Shown piece by piece: positions 38,361-46,862 of a stretch of 64,000 nucleotides of DNA. Numbering within the stretch: the first letter of the stretch is position 1; every line of letters starts with the position of its first letter. Source of the DNA: Comamonas granuli NBRC 101663 (GTDB taxonomy: Bacteria > Pseudomonadota > Gammaproteobacteria > Burkholderiales > Burkholderiaceae_C); the NCBI RefSeq assembly GCF_000739995.1, contig NZ_BBJX01000012.1, positions 1 through 64,000 on the forward strand, given 5' to 3'. The notes beneath the pieces are model-generated. The model was not told the origin of the DNA. It saw only the letters and a list, made by a program, of their open reading frames with translations, and ran no database searches. A program made the position numbers and the translations under genes.

Positions 38361-38936
38361 ATGTCCCTGATCAATACGCAAGTGCAACCCTTCAAGACCA
38401 CCGCTTTCGTCAACCGCGGCGGCAAGGGAGAGTTCATTGAAGTGACGGAAGCCAGCCTCAAGGGCAAGTGGTCCGTGCTGATCTTCATGCCGGCCGCCTT
38501 CACCTTCAACTGCCCCACCGAGATCGAGGACGCTGCCGAGCACTACGCCGAGTTCCAGAAGGCCGGTGCCGAGGTCTACATCGTGACCACCGACACGCAT
38601 TTCTCGCACAAGGTGTGGCACGAGACCTCCGACGCCGTGGGCAAGGCCAAGTTCCCCCTGGTCGGCGATCCCACGCACCAGCTCACCAACGCCTTCGGCG
38701 TGCACATCCCCGAAGAAGGCCTGGCGCTGCGCGGCACCTTTGTGATCAACCCCGATGGCGTGATCAAGACCATGGAAGTGCACTCCAACGAGATCGCCCG
38801 CGACGTGTCGGAAACCTTGCGCAAGCTCAAGGCCGCCCAGTTCACGGCAGCGCATCCTGACCAGGTGTGCCCCGCCAAGTGGAAGGAAGGCGCCAAGACC
38901 CTGACGCCGTCGCTGGACCTGGTGGGCAAGATCTAA
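38361..38936 (+). CDS. ahpC: Alkyl hydroperoxide reductase, peroxiredoxin subunit
   Basis: A 191-residue 2-Cys peroxiredoxin that reduces H2O2 and organic peroxides. Peroxidatic Cys51 sits in FTFNCPTE and resolving Cys170 in QVCPAKW, so it is a typical 2-Cys enzyme. Length matches AhpC (about 187). A ribosome-binding GAGG lies 11 nt before ATG. ahpF is 110 nt downstream, after a hairpin that probably lets only part of the transcription continue, giving excess AhpC. Confidence 0.96.
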   Translation: MSLINTQVQPFKTTAFVNRGGKGEFIEVTEASLKGKWSVLIFMPAAFTFNCPTEIEDAAEHYAEFQKAGAEVYIVTTDTHFSHKVWHETSDAVGKAKFPLVGDPTHQLTNAFGVHIPEEGLALRGTFVINPDGVIKTMEVHSNEIARDVSETLRKLKAAQFTAAHPDQVCPAKWKEGAKTLTPSLDLVGKI

Positions 38937-38963
38937 GTCTCGGCTCCCCGCCCCCACTCCAGA

Positions 38964-39007
38964 GCCGGACAGACGCAGGGCCCAGCCGCCCTGCCGTCCG
39001 GCTTTTT
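38964..39007 (+). terminator. Hairpin terminator/attenuator between ahpC and ahpF
   Basis: Outer stem GCCGGAC/GTCCGGC and inner stem GCAGGGC/GCCCTGC separated by an asymmetric bulge, followed by TTTTT (39003-39007). It lies in the middle of the ahpC-ahpF spacer. Confidence 0.8.
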
Positions 39008-39046
39008 CACGCCCGTATCTTGCTGTTTTGTTTAGGAGAGAAGCCC

Positions 39047-40615
39047 ATGCTCGACGACCAACTGAAATCCCAACTCGCCGCTTACCTGGAGCGCGTGCAG
39101 CAACCGTTCGAGCTGGTGGCCTCGCTGGACGACAGCGACACCGCGGCGCAGATGCGCGAGCTGCTCACCACCATCCAGAGCCTGCGCAGCGACAAGATCA
39201 GCGCCCGCTTTGACGGCCAGGACGCGCGCCGCCCCTCGTTCGCCCTGCAGCGCCCGGACGGCCAGCAGCACCTGCGCTTTGCCGGCCTGCCGCTGGGCCA
39301 TGAATTCACCTCGCTGGTGCTGGCCCTGCTGTGGACGGGCGGCCACCCGCCCAAGGTGGAGCAGGACCTGATCGAGCAGGTGCGCGCGCTGCGCGGCGAC
39401 TTCCACTTCGAGGTCTACATGAGCCTGAGCTGCCACAACTGCCCCGACGTGGTGCAGGCGCTCTCGCTCATGGCCGTGCTCAACCCCCAGGTCAAGACCA
39501 CCGTGATCGAAGGCGGCGCCTTCCAGCAGGAAGTGACCGAGCGCGAAATCATGGCCGTGCCCATGGTCTACCTCAACGGTGAGGTGTTCGGCGCAGGCCG
39601 CATGGAGCTGGCCGAGATCGTCGCCAAGCTCGATACCGGCGCCGCCGCGCGCGAAGCCGCCAAGCTCTCGGCCAAGGAAGCGTTTGACGTGCTCATCGTC
39701 GGCGGCGGCCCCGCCGGCGCGGCCGCGGCGGTGTACGCCGCGCGCAAGGGTATACGCACCGGCGTCGCCGCCGAGCGCTTCGGCGGCCAGGTGAACGACA
39801 CCCTGGACATCGAGAACTACATCTCCATCCCGCACACCGAAGGCCCGCAGTTCTCCGCCGCCCTGGAGCGCCACGTGCGCGCGTACGAGGTGGACGTGAT
39901 GAACCTGCAGCGCGCCAAGGCCCTCAAGCCCGCCGCTGCGCCGGGCGGCCTGATCGAGGTGGAGATGGACAACGGCGCCGTGCTCAAGGCCCGCAGCGTC
40001 ATTCTCAGCACCGGCGCGCGCTGGCGCAACATGAACGTGCCCGGCGAGGACCAGTACCGCACCAAGGGCGTGGCCTACTGCCCGCACTGCGACGGCCCGC
40101 TGTACAAGGGCAAGCGCGTGGCCGTGATCGGCGGCGGCAACTCCGGCATCGAGGCCGCCATCGACCTGGCCGGCGTGGTGGCGCATGTCACCGTGTTCGA
40201 GTTCATGCCCCAGCTCAAGGCCGACGCCGTGCTGCAGAAAAAGCTCGCCAGCCTGCCCAACGTGGACGTGGTGCTCAACGCCCAGACCACCGAAGTGCTG
40301 GGCGACGGCAGCAAGGTCAACGCCTTGGCCTACAAGGACCGCACCACCGGCGAGGAAAAGCGCGTGGAGCTCGAAGGCATCTTCGTGCAGATCGGCCTGC
40401 TGCCCAACACCGACTGGCTCAAGGGCACGGTGGAGCTCTCCCGCTTCGGCGAGATCGTGATCGACGCCAAGGGTCAGACCAGCGTGCCCGGCGTGTTTGC
40501 CGCGGGCGACTGCACCACGGTGCCGTACAAGCAGATCATCATCGCCGCCGGCGCGGGCGCCACGGCCGCGCTGAGCGCGTTCGATCACCTGATCCGTACG
40601 TCGGCGCCGGCTTGA
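39047..40615 (+). CDS. ahpF: Alkyl hydroperoxide reductase subunit F
   Basis: A 522-residue flavoprotein disulfide reductase that re-reduces AhpC using NADH. The N-terminal double thioredoxin-like domain carries CHNC (C129/C132). The FAD/NADH domains start at [10 protein letters not shown] and the redox pair is CPHC (C345/C348), exactly the numbering of E. coli Ahp[18 protein letters not shown] is the NADH-binding loop. A GGAGAG ribosome-binding site precedes the ATG. A minus-oriented repeat and a terminator hairpin follow. Confidence 0.96.
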   Translation: MLDDQLKSQLAAYLERVQQPFELVASLDDSDTAAQMRELLTTIQSLRSDKISARFDGQDARRPSFALQRPDGQQHLRFAGLPLGHEFTSLVLALLWTGGHPPKVEQDLIEQVRALRGDFHFEVYMSLSCHNCPDVVQALSLMAVLNPQVKTTVIEGGAFQQEVTEREIMAVPMVYLNGEVFGAGRMELAEIVAKLDTGAAAREAAKLSAKEAFDVLIVGGGPAGAAAAVYAARKGIRTGVAAERFGGQVNDTLDIENYISIPHTEGPQFSAALERHVRAYEVDVMNLQRAKALKPAAAPGGLIEVEMDNGAVLKARSVILSTGARWRNMNVPGEDQYRTKGVAYCPHCDGPLYKGKRVAVIGGGNSGIEAAIDLAGVVAHVTVFEFMPQLKADAVLQKKLASLPNVDVVLNAQTTEVLGDGSKVNALAYKDRTTGEEKRVELEGIFVQIGLLPNTDWLKGTVELSRFGEIVIDAKGQTSVPGVFAAGDCTTVPYKQIIIAAGAGATAALSAFDHLIRTSAPA

Positions 40616-40616
40616 G

Positions 40617-40676
40617 TTTCAAGCCAAATCGGGCTCTGGCGCTTGTGGAGTAAGCGCGCGAAGCTATCAAAATGAA
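40617..40676 (-). repeat. Dispersed double-hairpin repeat, copy 8
   Basis: Minus orientation. AAATCGGGCTCTGGCGCTT, AAGCGCGCGAAGCTATC and an imperfect palindrome (GCTATCAAAATGAAAGC). It starts 2 bp after the ahpF stop. Confidence 0.8.
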
Positions 40677-40677
40677 A

Positions 40678-40707
40678 GCGGCGGTGCTGTCCCCACAGCC
40701 CCGCCGC
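40678..40707 (+). terminator. Terminator after ahpF
   Basis: Stem GCGGCGG/CCGCCGC extended by GCTGT/ACAGC with one mismatch and loop CCCC, followed by TTGCGTTTT. It overlaps the end of the neighbouring repeat. Confidence 0.7.
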
Positions 40708-40753
40708 TTGCGTTTTGCAGGCCGTCGCGGGCCATCTCCACCCGCTGGGGTTT

Positions 40754-41020
40754 TCAACGCGGGCTGCTCTGCGGCGCTGCAGAGCCCCGCTCCCGCAACG
40801 CCTCATACCACTGCGCCGGCCCCAGCAAGATGGCCTTGAACCCTGCACGCACGCGCTCGCTGTTCAGCGCCTGTTTGCTCATGGTGGTGTAGGCATCAAA
40901 GGCGTCGATGATGGCGTCGGTCAGGGCGGCTGCCCACCACCATGGCCTTGGCGTGGCCGTCAAGCAGGGGCTGGCTGCTGTGCGCTTCGTCGGCAATCAC
41001 GGCAAAGCTCTTCCCTCGGT
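40754..41020 (-). pseudogene. Shredded remnant of a type I restriction subunit (hsdR)
   Basis: Minus strand, no intact start. Three pieces read in order as parts of HsdR. First, KSFAVIADEAHSSQ (40971-41012), the DEAH helicase motif II. Then LLDGHAKAMVV, which normally lies far downstream in the helicase domain. Then, in another frame, LTDAIIDAFDAYTTMSKQAL with RAGFKAILLG, the C-terminal domain, ending at 40754. The pieces are separated in a normal ~1000-residue HsdR, so several internal deletions and a frameshift have occurred. The first two thirds of the gene are missing. The last fragment (about 60 residues) could still be open but has no reason to be made. It lies directly downstream of the Fic gene. 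Confidence 0.75.
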
Positions 41021-41022
41021 GT

Positions 41023-42537
41023 TTAGTCTTGGTCTTCTGTGCTGCTAAGCGACTGGCCCTGCATACGCTGGGCTACCGCTGCCTCAATAGCATCGAGCAC
41101 ATGCTCCTGCACGCGATCCGCAAAGCGCTTGCGCCGGTTGTTCGATAGTTTGCCGCCGTTCTGGTGGCTGGTGACGATCAGCGTGGCCAAGTCGGTGCTG
41201 CGCAGGTCGTAGCGGTCGTTGATGTAACGGGCGACGTCGTCAAACAGCCCCAGAAAACCCACCTCCTGCCGGAGGTGGGTCTCCAATGACGCCTGGGCCA
41301 TGGCCAGTATGAAGGCCACGCCCTCGGTCACATCCATGTAGCGAAACCACACATCCTCGCCGCTCTGCCATGCATAGCTGTACTGGTCATCGCCCGACCA
41401 CAGCACCTGGCACAGCTCCCGGGCGGGCCTGCTGAAAGCCGTCAGCGCCTGCCAGTATTGCTCTTCGTGTTTTTTCATGGCCACCGACACGGGCAGCAAA
41501 AAGCCCGCAGGCAGACCACCCGACTGCCCCAGGCAGTGGTGAATCAGAAAGCGCGACAGGCGCCCGTTGCCATCCATGAACGGGTGCAGAAAGACAAAGG
41601 CGAACGACACCACGCCGGCATGCACCAGTGGGTCCAGCCCCGCGGGGCGCTGGTTCGACAGCGCCATCAGTTGCTCCATCAGCTCGGCGCACAGCTCGGG
41701 CGGGGGCGGCACATAGGTCACACCCGCCGCGCCCAGGGCATTGCCCTGCAGGCGGTTTTGCTCGGTGCGGAACTGCATCGCCTTGTCGAACGGGTTGCTG
41801 ACGGTGGCGTTCTGCAACTCGATCAGATAGTCCTCGGTCAAGGGGCGTGGGTCGTGCGCCCGCTTGAGCAGCGCGGCAAACCGGCTGGCCTTGTCCTCGC
41901 TGGGCGTCTCGCCCTCGATGGCGAACGAGCCCTCGGTCTCGCTCAGATACGCCCAGGACAGGGCGCGCTCCAGCATCTGCGGGCCGATGGAGGCCGCGAA
42001 CGCCTTGGCATGGGCCAGCACATCGTGCTGCAAGCCCTGCAGCACCGCATCGGTCTTGCGCACCACCGGGCAAAAGGCCAGGTCGCCCAGCCCGTTGAAA
42101 TCCACGCGCCAGCGCGCATTGCGCCGCGAGGCGCCGGTCAAGTAGGCCGCCGGGTCGAACATGGGCACATAGGCAGCCGCCACGGGGTGCTGCTCCACCG
42201 CCTGCAGCGGGCACTGGTGGGCGGCCTCCCACAGCAGGCACAGCTTGCGCACATAGGCGCCGTTGGGCGTGCGCAGAAATTCGGCCTCCATCTCTTCCTG
42301 GCCGACCTGGCGCAGCGCCGCCGTCAGATAGTCCAGCCGCACCCCTTCGTGCTTGATGGCAAACAGGGCATGGTCCAGCCAGCGCGCGCCGGGCGCCAGC
42401 TTGGCAGGTACCAGCAGCGCCCCCTCGGGCAGCCGCTGCAGGCTTTGCACAGCCGCCAGCCGCGCCTTGTGGGCGCCCAGAAAGTCCGGGGCCTGGAGCG
42501 CGTCCTGAATCCAGGCGTAGCCAACAGCGGTGCTCAT
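41023..42537 (-). CDS. Fic-family AMP transferase, class II
   Basis: A 504-residue Fic protein with the active-site motif HPFMDGNGR at residues 318-326, matching HPFx(D/E)GN(G/K)R, so adenylyl transfer is expected. An inhibitory helix motif (S/T)xxxEG is found as SFAIEG at residues 204-209, before the Fic core, which places it in class II (autoinhibited from the N-terminal side). It has a Fic_N-like N-terminal domain, and about 60 residues at the C-terminus (LATLIVTSHQNGGKL...RKRFADRV) look like a winged-helix tail. The frame is open and all motifs are intact. Fic genes are often found within type I restriction loci, and here the adjacent hsdR is in ruins. Target unknown. Confidence 0.88.
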   Translation of the reverse strand: MSTAVGYAWIQDALQAPDFLGAHKARLAAVQSLQRLPEGALLVPAKLAPGARWLDHALFAIKHEGVRLDYLTAALRQVGQEEMEAEFLRTPNGAYVRKLCLLWEAAHQCPLQAVEQHPVAAAYVPMFDPAAYLTGASRRNARWRVDFNGLGDLAFCPVVRKTDAVLQGLQHDVLAHAKAFAASIGPQMLERALSWAYLSETEGSFAIEGETPSEDKASRFAALLKRAHDPRPLTEDYLIELQNATVSNPFDKAMQFRTEQNRLQGNALGAAGVTYVPPPPELCAELMEQLMALSNQRPAGLDPLVHAGVVSFAFVFLHPFMDGNGRLSRFLIHHCLGQSGGLPAGFLLPVSVAMKKHEEQYWQALTAFSRPARELCQVLWSGDDQYSYAWQSGEDVWFRYMDVTEGVAFILAMAQASLETHLRQEVGFLGLFDDVARYINDRYDLRSTDLATLIVTSHQNGGKLSNNRRKRFADRVQEHVLDAIEAAVAQRMQGQSLSSTEDQD

Positions 42538-43086
42538 GTCAGTGGGGTGGTGAGGGGCGGGAAAAAGTTCAGTGTGCGGGAATTTTCTTCAAAAATGAAG
42601 AGACACTCGATGTTTTTCTCAGTCGGAGGGCGTGTGGACTGCACATTCAAGCCCCCGGAGGGCAGAAAAATCTTCTGGCAATGGGGATTTTTCTCAGAAC
42701 TTGGCCATCCGCACGCCTTTTTTTAGCAAGGCTGCAAAAGGTGCCGCTTGCTGACTTGAGGCGCCACGGGGTAAGCAACATGTAAACAGTCCGCCCTGAA
42801 CAATTCCGTTTTCAGCCGCAGGCAGGTCGGTGCTCATGCGCAGGGGGGAACAATACTGCGATCAGGAATTCGAGGGGGCCACAACACGCCCACAGATGCG
42901 CAGAAGGCATGCCCTGGTGGGTGGTCGTGGGCGGCATCGGTGAGCGCTGGTCCGCAGTCCCCAGAGGCCACATCGATGGGCAGAGGGTCGCCAGTTTGCT
43001 ATCAAACAAGTAGCTTTTAGCACTTGCTATATGCGCCTTTGTGCCATATTTCATTCAAAAACGCCCTGGCCTGGTGCGCGCCACCC
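42538..43086. other. Gene-free 550-bp stretch beside the Fic gene
   Basis: No convincing gene on either strand. It contains AT-richer pockets (around 42560-42620 and 42690-42800) unlike the flanking genes and one dispersed repeat copy (42998-43064). An 80-codon minus-strand reading frame (42812-43054) runs through the repeat and looks like chance. Likely the scar of the lost hsdM/hsdS side of the restriction locus, though I cannot read any such protein fragment in it. Confidence 0.5.
42998..43064 (+). repeat. Dispersed repeat, copy 9
   Basis: GCTATCAAACAAGTAGC, TTTTAGCACTTGCTATATGC, and TTTCATTCAAAAACGCC at the end. Plus orientation; the second hairpin is more diverged than usual. Confidence 0.75.
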
Positions 43087-43908
43087 TCAATAGCTCAACC
43101 GCTCCGGCCGCACCTCCTGCAGGATGGTGGTGGCGATTTCCTCGATGGACTTGGTGGTGGACGACAGCCAGCGTATGCCCGAGCGGCGCATCATGGCCTC
43201 GGCCTCCTGCACTTCGTGGCGGCAGCTCTCCAGGCTGGCGTAGCGGGAGCCGGGGCGGCGTTCGCTGCGGATCTCGGACAGGCGCTCGGGGCTGATGGTC
43301 AGGCCGAAGATCTTCTTCTTGTGGGGCACCAGCGCGGGCGGCAGTTGGCGGCGCTCGAAGTCCTCGGGGATCAGCGGGTAGTTGGCCGCCTTCAGGCCAT
43401 GCTGCATGGCCAGGTACAGGCTGGTGGGCGTCTTGCCGCTGCGCGAGACGCCCACCAGGATCACGTCCGCCTCCTCGAGGTTCCTGTGGCTCTGGCCGTC
43501 GTCGTGCGCCAGGCTGTAATTGATGGCCTCGATGCGGTCGTGGTATTCCTTGCTCTTGCTGATGTCGGAGAAGCGCCCCACGCGGTGGTGCGACTTGATG
43601 CCCAGCTCCACCTCCAGCGGGTGCACGAAGGTGCCGAACATGTCCAGCAGCATGCCCTTGCAGCCGTCCTGCAGCACCTTGAGCACTTCCATGTTCACCA
43701 GCGTGGTGAAGACGATGGACTTGCGCCCTTCGAGTTCGGCCGTGTGGTTGATCTGGCGCACGGCCTGGTGCGCCTTGTCCACCGTGTCGATGAAGGGCAG
43801 GCGCACGCGCCGGGGCATCATTTCAAATTGCGCCAGGATGGCGTTGCCGAAGGTCTCGGCGGTGATGCCGGTGCCATCGGAGACGAAGAAGACGGTGCGG
43901 GAGTGCAT
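43087..43908 (-). CDS. ppsR: PEP synthetase regulatory protein (kinase/pyrophosphorylase)
   Basis: A 273-residue DUF299-family bifunctional enzyme that phosphorylates PEP synthase with ADP and removes the phosphate with Pi, switching it off and on. [14 protein letters not shown] at the start and the P-loop [15 protein letters not shown] (about residues 152-166) are diagnostic. It is divergent from ppsA, its target, with 196 bp between, which is the usual arrangement. The ATG at 43908 gives the conserved N-terminus. Confidence 0.95.
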   Translation of the reverse strand: MHSRTVFFVSDGTGITAETFGNAILAQFEMMPRRVRLPFIDTVDKAHQAVRQINHTAELEGRKSIVFTTLVNMEVLKVLQDGCKGMLLDMFGTFVHPLEVELGIKSHHRVGRFSDISKSKEYHDRIEAINYSLAHDDGQSHRNLEEADVILVGVSRSGKTPTSLYLAMQHGLKAANYPLIPEDFERRQLPPALVPHKKKIFGLTISPERLSEIRSERRPGSRYASLESCRHEVQEAEAMMRRSGIRWLSSTTKSIEEIATTILQEVRPERLSY

Positions 43909-43955
43909 GCCAGGGCCTTGGGGGAAGCAGCAGGCCGCCGCCCGGAGCGGGGCCC

Positions 43956-43961
43956 TACAAT
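43956..43961 (+). promoter_or_regulatory. Possible -10 box for ppsA
   Basis: TACAAT followed by GGCGCCC in the ppsR-ppsA divergent region, about 145 nt before the ppsA ATG. No clear -35. The long leader (43962-44104) holds nothing I recognise. Confidence 0.3.
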
Positions 43962-44104
43962 GGCGCCCATTATTCCCAAATTCCATCCAGGCGTGCCGTG
44001 GGCCCACACATACAACGACAAAGCCGTGCGCCACGCCTGGACACCCGCCCGCAGCCCTGCACGGGCCTGGGCGCAGACCCGGTTTCAACTTCTGGAGCTT
44101 TCCC

Positions 44105-46495
44105 ATGTCTGCACTCTTTGACGCGACCGCCCTGGTCGTACCGTTTGAGAACCTGAGAATGAGCGACGTCGAGGTCGTTGGCGGCAAGAACGCCAGCCTC
44201 GGCGAGATGATCTCGCAACTGCCGCAGGGCGTGCGCGTGCCCACGGGCTTTGCCACCACGGCGCATGCCTTCCGCGAGTTCCTCAAGCACGAGGGGCTGC
44301 ACGAGCGCATCAGCCAGCGCCTGGCCGCGCTCGACACCGAAGACGTGCGCGCCCTGGCCGCCGCTGGCGCCGAGATCCGCGGCTGGGTCGAGGCCCAGCC
44401 CTTCCCCGCAGACCTGGAAAAGGCCGTGCGCGATGCCTTTGCGCAACTGAGCGCGGGCACCCCGCACGCCAGCTTCGCCGTGCGCTCGTCCGCCACGGCC
44501 GAGGACCTGCCCGACGCCTCCTTCGCCGGCCAGCAGGAAACCTTTTTGAACGTGCACGGCATCGACGAGGTGCTGCACAAGATGAAGGAGGTGTTCGCCT
44601 CCCTCTACAACGACCGCGCCATCAGCTACCGCGTGCACAAGGGCTTTGCGCACGATGTGGTGGCCCTGTCGGCGGGCGTGCAGCGCATGGTGCGCTCCGA
44701 CCTGGGCGCGGCGGGCGTGATGTTCACCATCGACACCGAGAGCGGCTTTGAGGACGTGGTGTTCATCACCAGCAGCTACGGCCTGGGCGAGACGGTGGTG
44801 CAGGGCGCCGTGAACCCCGACGAGTTCTACGTGCACAAGCCCATGCTCAAGGCGGGCAAGCAGGCGGTGATCCGCCGCAACCTCGGCAGCAAGCTGATCC
44901 AGATGGTGTTCTCCACGCCCGACGAGAAGAAGGCCACGGGCAAGCTGGTCAAGACCATCGACGTGCCGGCCGAGCAGCGCAACCGCTATTCGCTCACCGA
45001 CGCCGAGGTGGCGCAACTGGCGCACTACGCGCTGGTCATCGAGCAGCACTACGGCCGCCCCATGGACATCGAATGGGGCAAGGACGGCGAGGACGGCCAA
45101 CTCTACATCCTGCAGGCGCGCCCCGAGACGGTGAAGAGCCAGGTGCAGGGCCAGGCCGAGCTGCGCTACAAGCTCAAGGGCACGGGCACGGTGCTGGCCG
45201 AGGGCCGCGCCATCGGCCAGAAGATCGGCACGGGCCCGGTGCGCCTGGTGCACAACATTTCCGAGATGGACAAGGTGCAGCCCGGCGACGTGCTCGTCAC
45301 CGACATGACCGACCCCAACTGGGAGCCGGTGATGAAGCGCGCCAGCGCCATCGTCACCAACCGCGGCGGGCGCACCTGCCACGCGGCCATCATCGCGCGC
45401 GAACTGGGTATTCCGGCCGTGGTGGGCTGCGGCAACGCCACCGACAAGCTGAGCGACGGCACCCTGGTCACCGTGAGCTGCGCCGAGGGCGACACCGGCA
45501 AGATCTACGACGGCCTGCTGGAAACCGAGGTCACCGAGGTGCAGCGCGGCACCATGCCCAAGATTGCCACCAAGATCATGATGAACGTGGGCAACCCGCA
45601 GCTCGCCTTCGACTTCGCTCAGTTGCCCAACGAGGGCGTGGGCCTGGCGCGGCTGGAGTTCATCATCAACAACAACATCGGCGTGCACCCCAAGGCCATC
45701 CTGGACTACCCGGCCGTCGATGCCGACCTGAAGAAGGCCGTGGAATCCGTGGCGCGCGGCCACGCCTCGCCCCGTGCCTTCTACGTCGACAAGGTGGCCG
45801 AGGGCGTGGCCACCATCGCTGCGGCCTTCTGGCCCAAGCCGGTCATCGTGCGCCTGTCCGACTTCAAGAGCAACGAGTACCGCAAGCTCATCGGCGGCAG
45901 CCGCTACGAGCCCGAGGAAGAGAACCCCATGCTGGGCTTCCGCGGCGCGGCGCGCTACGTGAGCGCGGACTTCGGCGAAGCCTTTGCCATGGAGTGCGAG
46001 GCCTTGAAGCGCGTGCGCAACGACATGGGCCTGACCAACGTGCAGGTCATGGTGCCCTTTGTGCGCACGCTGGGCCAGGCCGAGCGCGTGACCAAGCTGC
46101 TGGCGCAGCATGGCCTGCAGCGCGGCGAGAACGAGCTCAAGCTCATCATGATGTGCGAGATCCCGAGCAACGCCATCCTGGCCGAGCGCTTCCTGGAGTT
46201 CTTCGACGGCTTCTCCATCGGCTCCAACGACCTGACCCAGCTCACCCTGGGCCTGGACCGCGACTCGGGTCTGGAACTGCTGGCCGCTGACTTCGACGAG
46301 CGCGACCCGGCCGTGGAGGCGCTGATCCACCTGGCCATCCAGGCCTGCCGCGCGCAGGGCAAGTACATCGGCATCTGCGGCCAGGGCCCCAGCGACCACC
46401 CGGACTTCGCCCAGTGGCTGGCCCGGGAGGGCATCACGTCCATCTCGCTCAACCCCGACAGCGTGATGGCCACCTGGCAGCAACTGGCGGGCTGA
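44105..46495 (+). CDS. ppsA: Phosphoenolpyruvate synthase
   Basis: A 796-residue PEP synthase, converting pyruvate and ATP to PEP, AMP and Pi for gluconeogenesis. The N-terminal ATP-binding domain contains [12 protein letters not shown]. The phosphohistidine domain has [15 protein letters not shown] with catalytic His426. The C-terminal PEP/pyruvate domain contains [16 protein letters not shown] and [12 protein letters not shown]. Length matches E. coli PpsA (792). PpsR, encoded divergently, controls it by phosphorylating a Thr near the catalytic His (the T in GGRTCH). Confidence 0.97.
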   Translation: MSALFDATALVVPFENLRMSDVEVVGGKNASLGEMISQLPQGVRVPTGFATTAHAFREFLKHEGLHERISQRLAALDTEDVRALAAAGAEIRGWVEAQPFPADLEKAVRDAFAQLSAGTPHASFAVRSSATAEDLPDASFAGQQETFLNVHGIDEVLHKMKEVFASLYNDRAISYRVHKGFAHDVVALSAGVQRMVRSDLGAAGVMFTIDTESGFEDVVFITSSYGLGETVVQGAVNPDEFYVHKPMLKAGKQAVIRRNLGSKLIQMVFSTPDEKKATGKLVKTIDVPAEQRNRYSLTDAEVAQLAHYALVIEQHYGRPMDIEWGKDGEDGQLYILQARPETVKSQVQGQAELRYKLKGTGTVLAEGRAIGQKIGTGPVRLVHNISEMDKVQPGDVLVTDMTDPNWEPVMKRASAIVTNRGGRTCHAAIIARELGIPAVVGCGNATDKLSDGTLVTVSCAEGDTGKIYDGLLETEVTEVQRGTMPKIATKIMMNVGNPQLAFDFAQLPNEGVGLARLEFIINNNIGVHPKAILDYPAVDADLKKAVESVARGHASPRAFYVDKVAEGVATIAAAFWPKPVIVRLSDFKSNEYRKLIGGSRYEPEEENPMLGFRGAARYVSADFGEAFAMECEALKRVRNDMGLTNVQVMVPFVRTLGQAERVTKLLAQHGLQRGENELKLIMMCEIPSNAILAERFLEFFDGFSIGSNDLTQLTLGLDRDSGLELLAADFDERDPAVEALIHLAIQACRAQGKYIGICGQGPSDHPDFAQWLAREGITSISLNPDSVMATWQQLAG

Positions 46496-46532
46496 GCGCG
46501 CCGCCCCGCGAGAACCCGTCTCCGGTCCCCGC

Positions 46533-46862
46533 ATGCCGCCCGCGCCCCCACCTGCACCCGAAGCCCCGCAGGGCGTGCTGTTCCCGCCCGACCTGCACGA
46601 CGTGCGCCACCTGCAGCTCAAGGGGGCGCTGCTGCTGCTGTGGATGCTGGTGTCCTTCGTCGCCATGTACTTTGCGCGCGAGCTCGGCAGCATCGTGGTG
46701 GCGGGCTGGCCGCTGGGCTACTGGATCGCGGCGCAGGGCGGGGTGCTGGTGTTCATCGCCATCGTGGTGGCCTACGGCTGGGCCATGAATCGGCTCGAAC
46801 GCATCGACGCCCAGACGCAAACCCCGCAGGGCCCGGAGTCCGGTGCACGGCGCCATGGCTGA
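46533..46862 (+). CDS. DUF4212 small subunit of a sodium:solute symporter
   Basis: A 109-residue protein with two hydrophobic helices (about residues 30-47 and 60-82). DUF4212 proteins are encoded immediately before VC_2705-type sodium:solute symporters and are thought to be a second subunit. Here the next gene overlaps by 8 nt (its ATG at 46855), which supports a partnership. Pro-rich N-terminus. No enzymatic role expected. Confidence 0.85.
   Translation: MPPAPPPAPEAPQGVLFPPDLHDVRHLQLKGALLLLWMLVSFVAMYFARELGSIVVAGWPLGYWIAAQGGVLVFIAIVVAYGWAMNRLERIDAQTQTPQGPESGARRHG

Noticed and set aside
42812-43054. 80-codon minus-strand frame in the gene-free stretch
   Set aside because: It runs through a dispersed repeat, shows no domain or signal, and has no clear ribosome-binding site.
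43970-46693. 907-codon minus-strand open frame
   Set aside because: Antisense to ppsA, whose motifs are complete.
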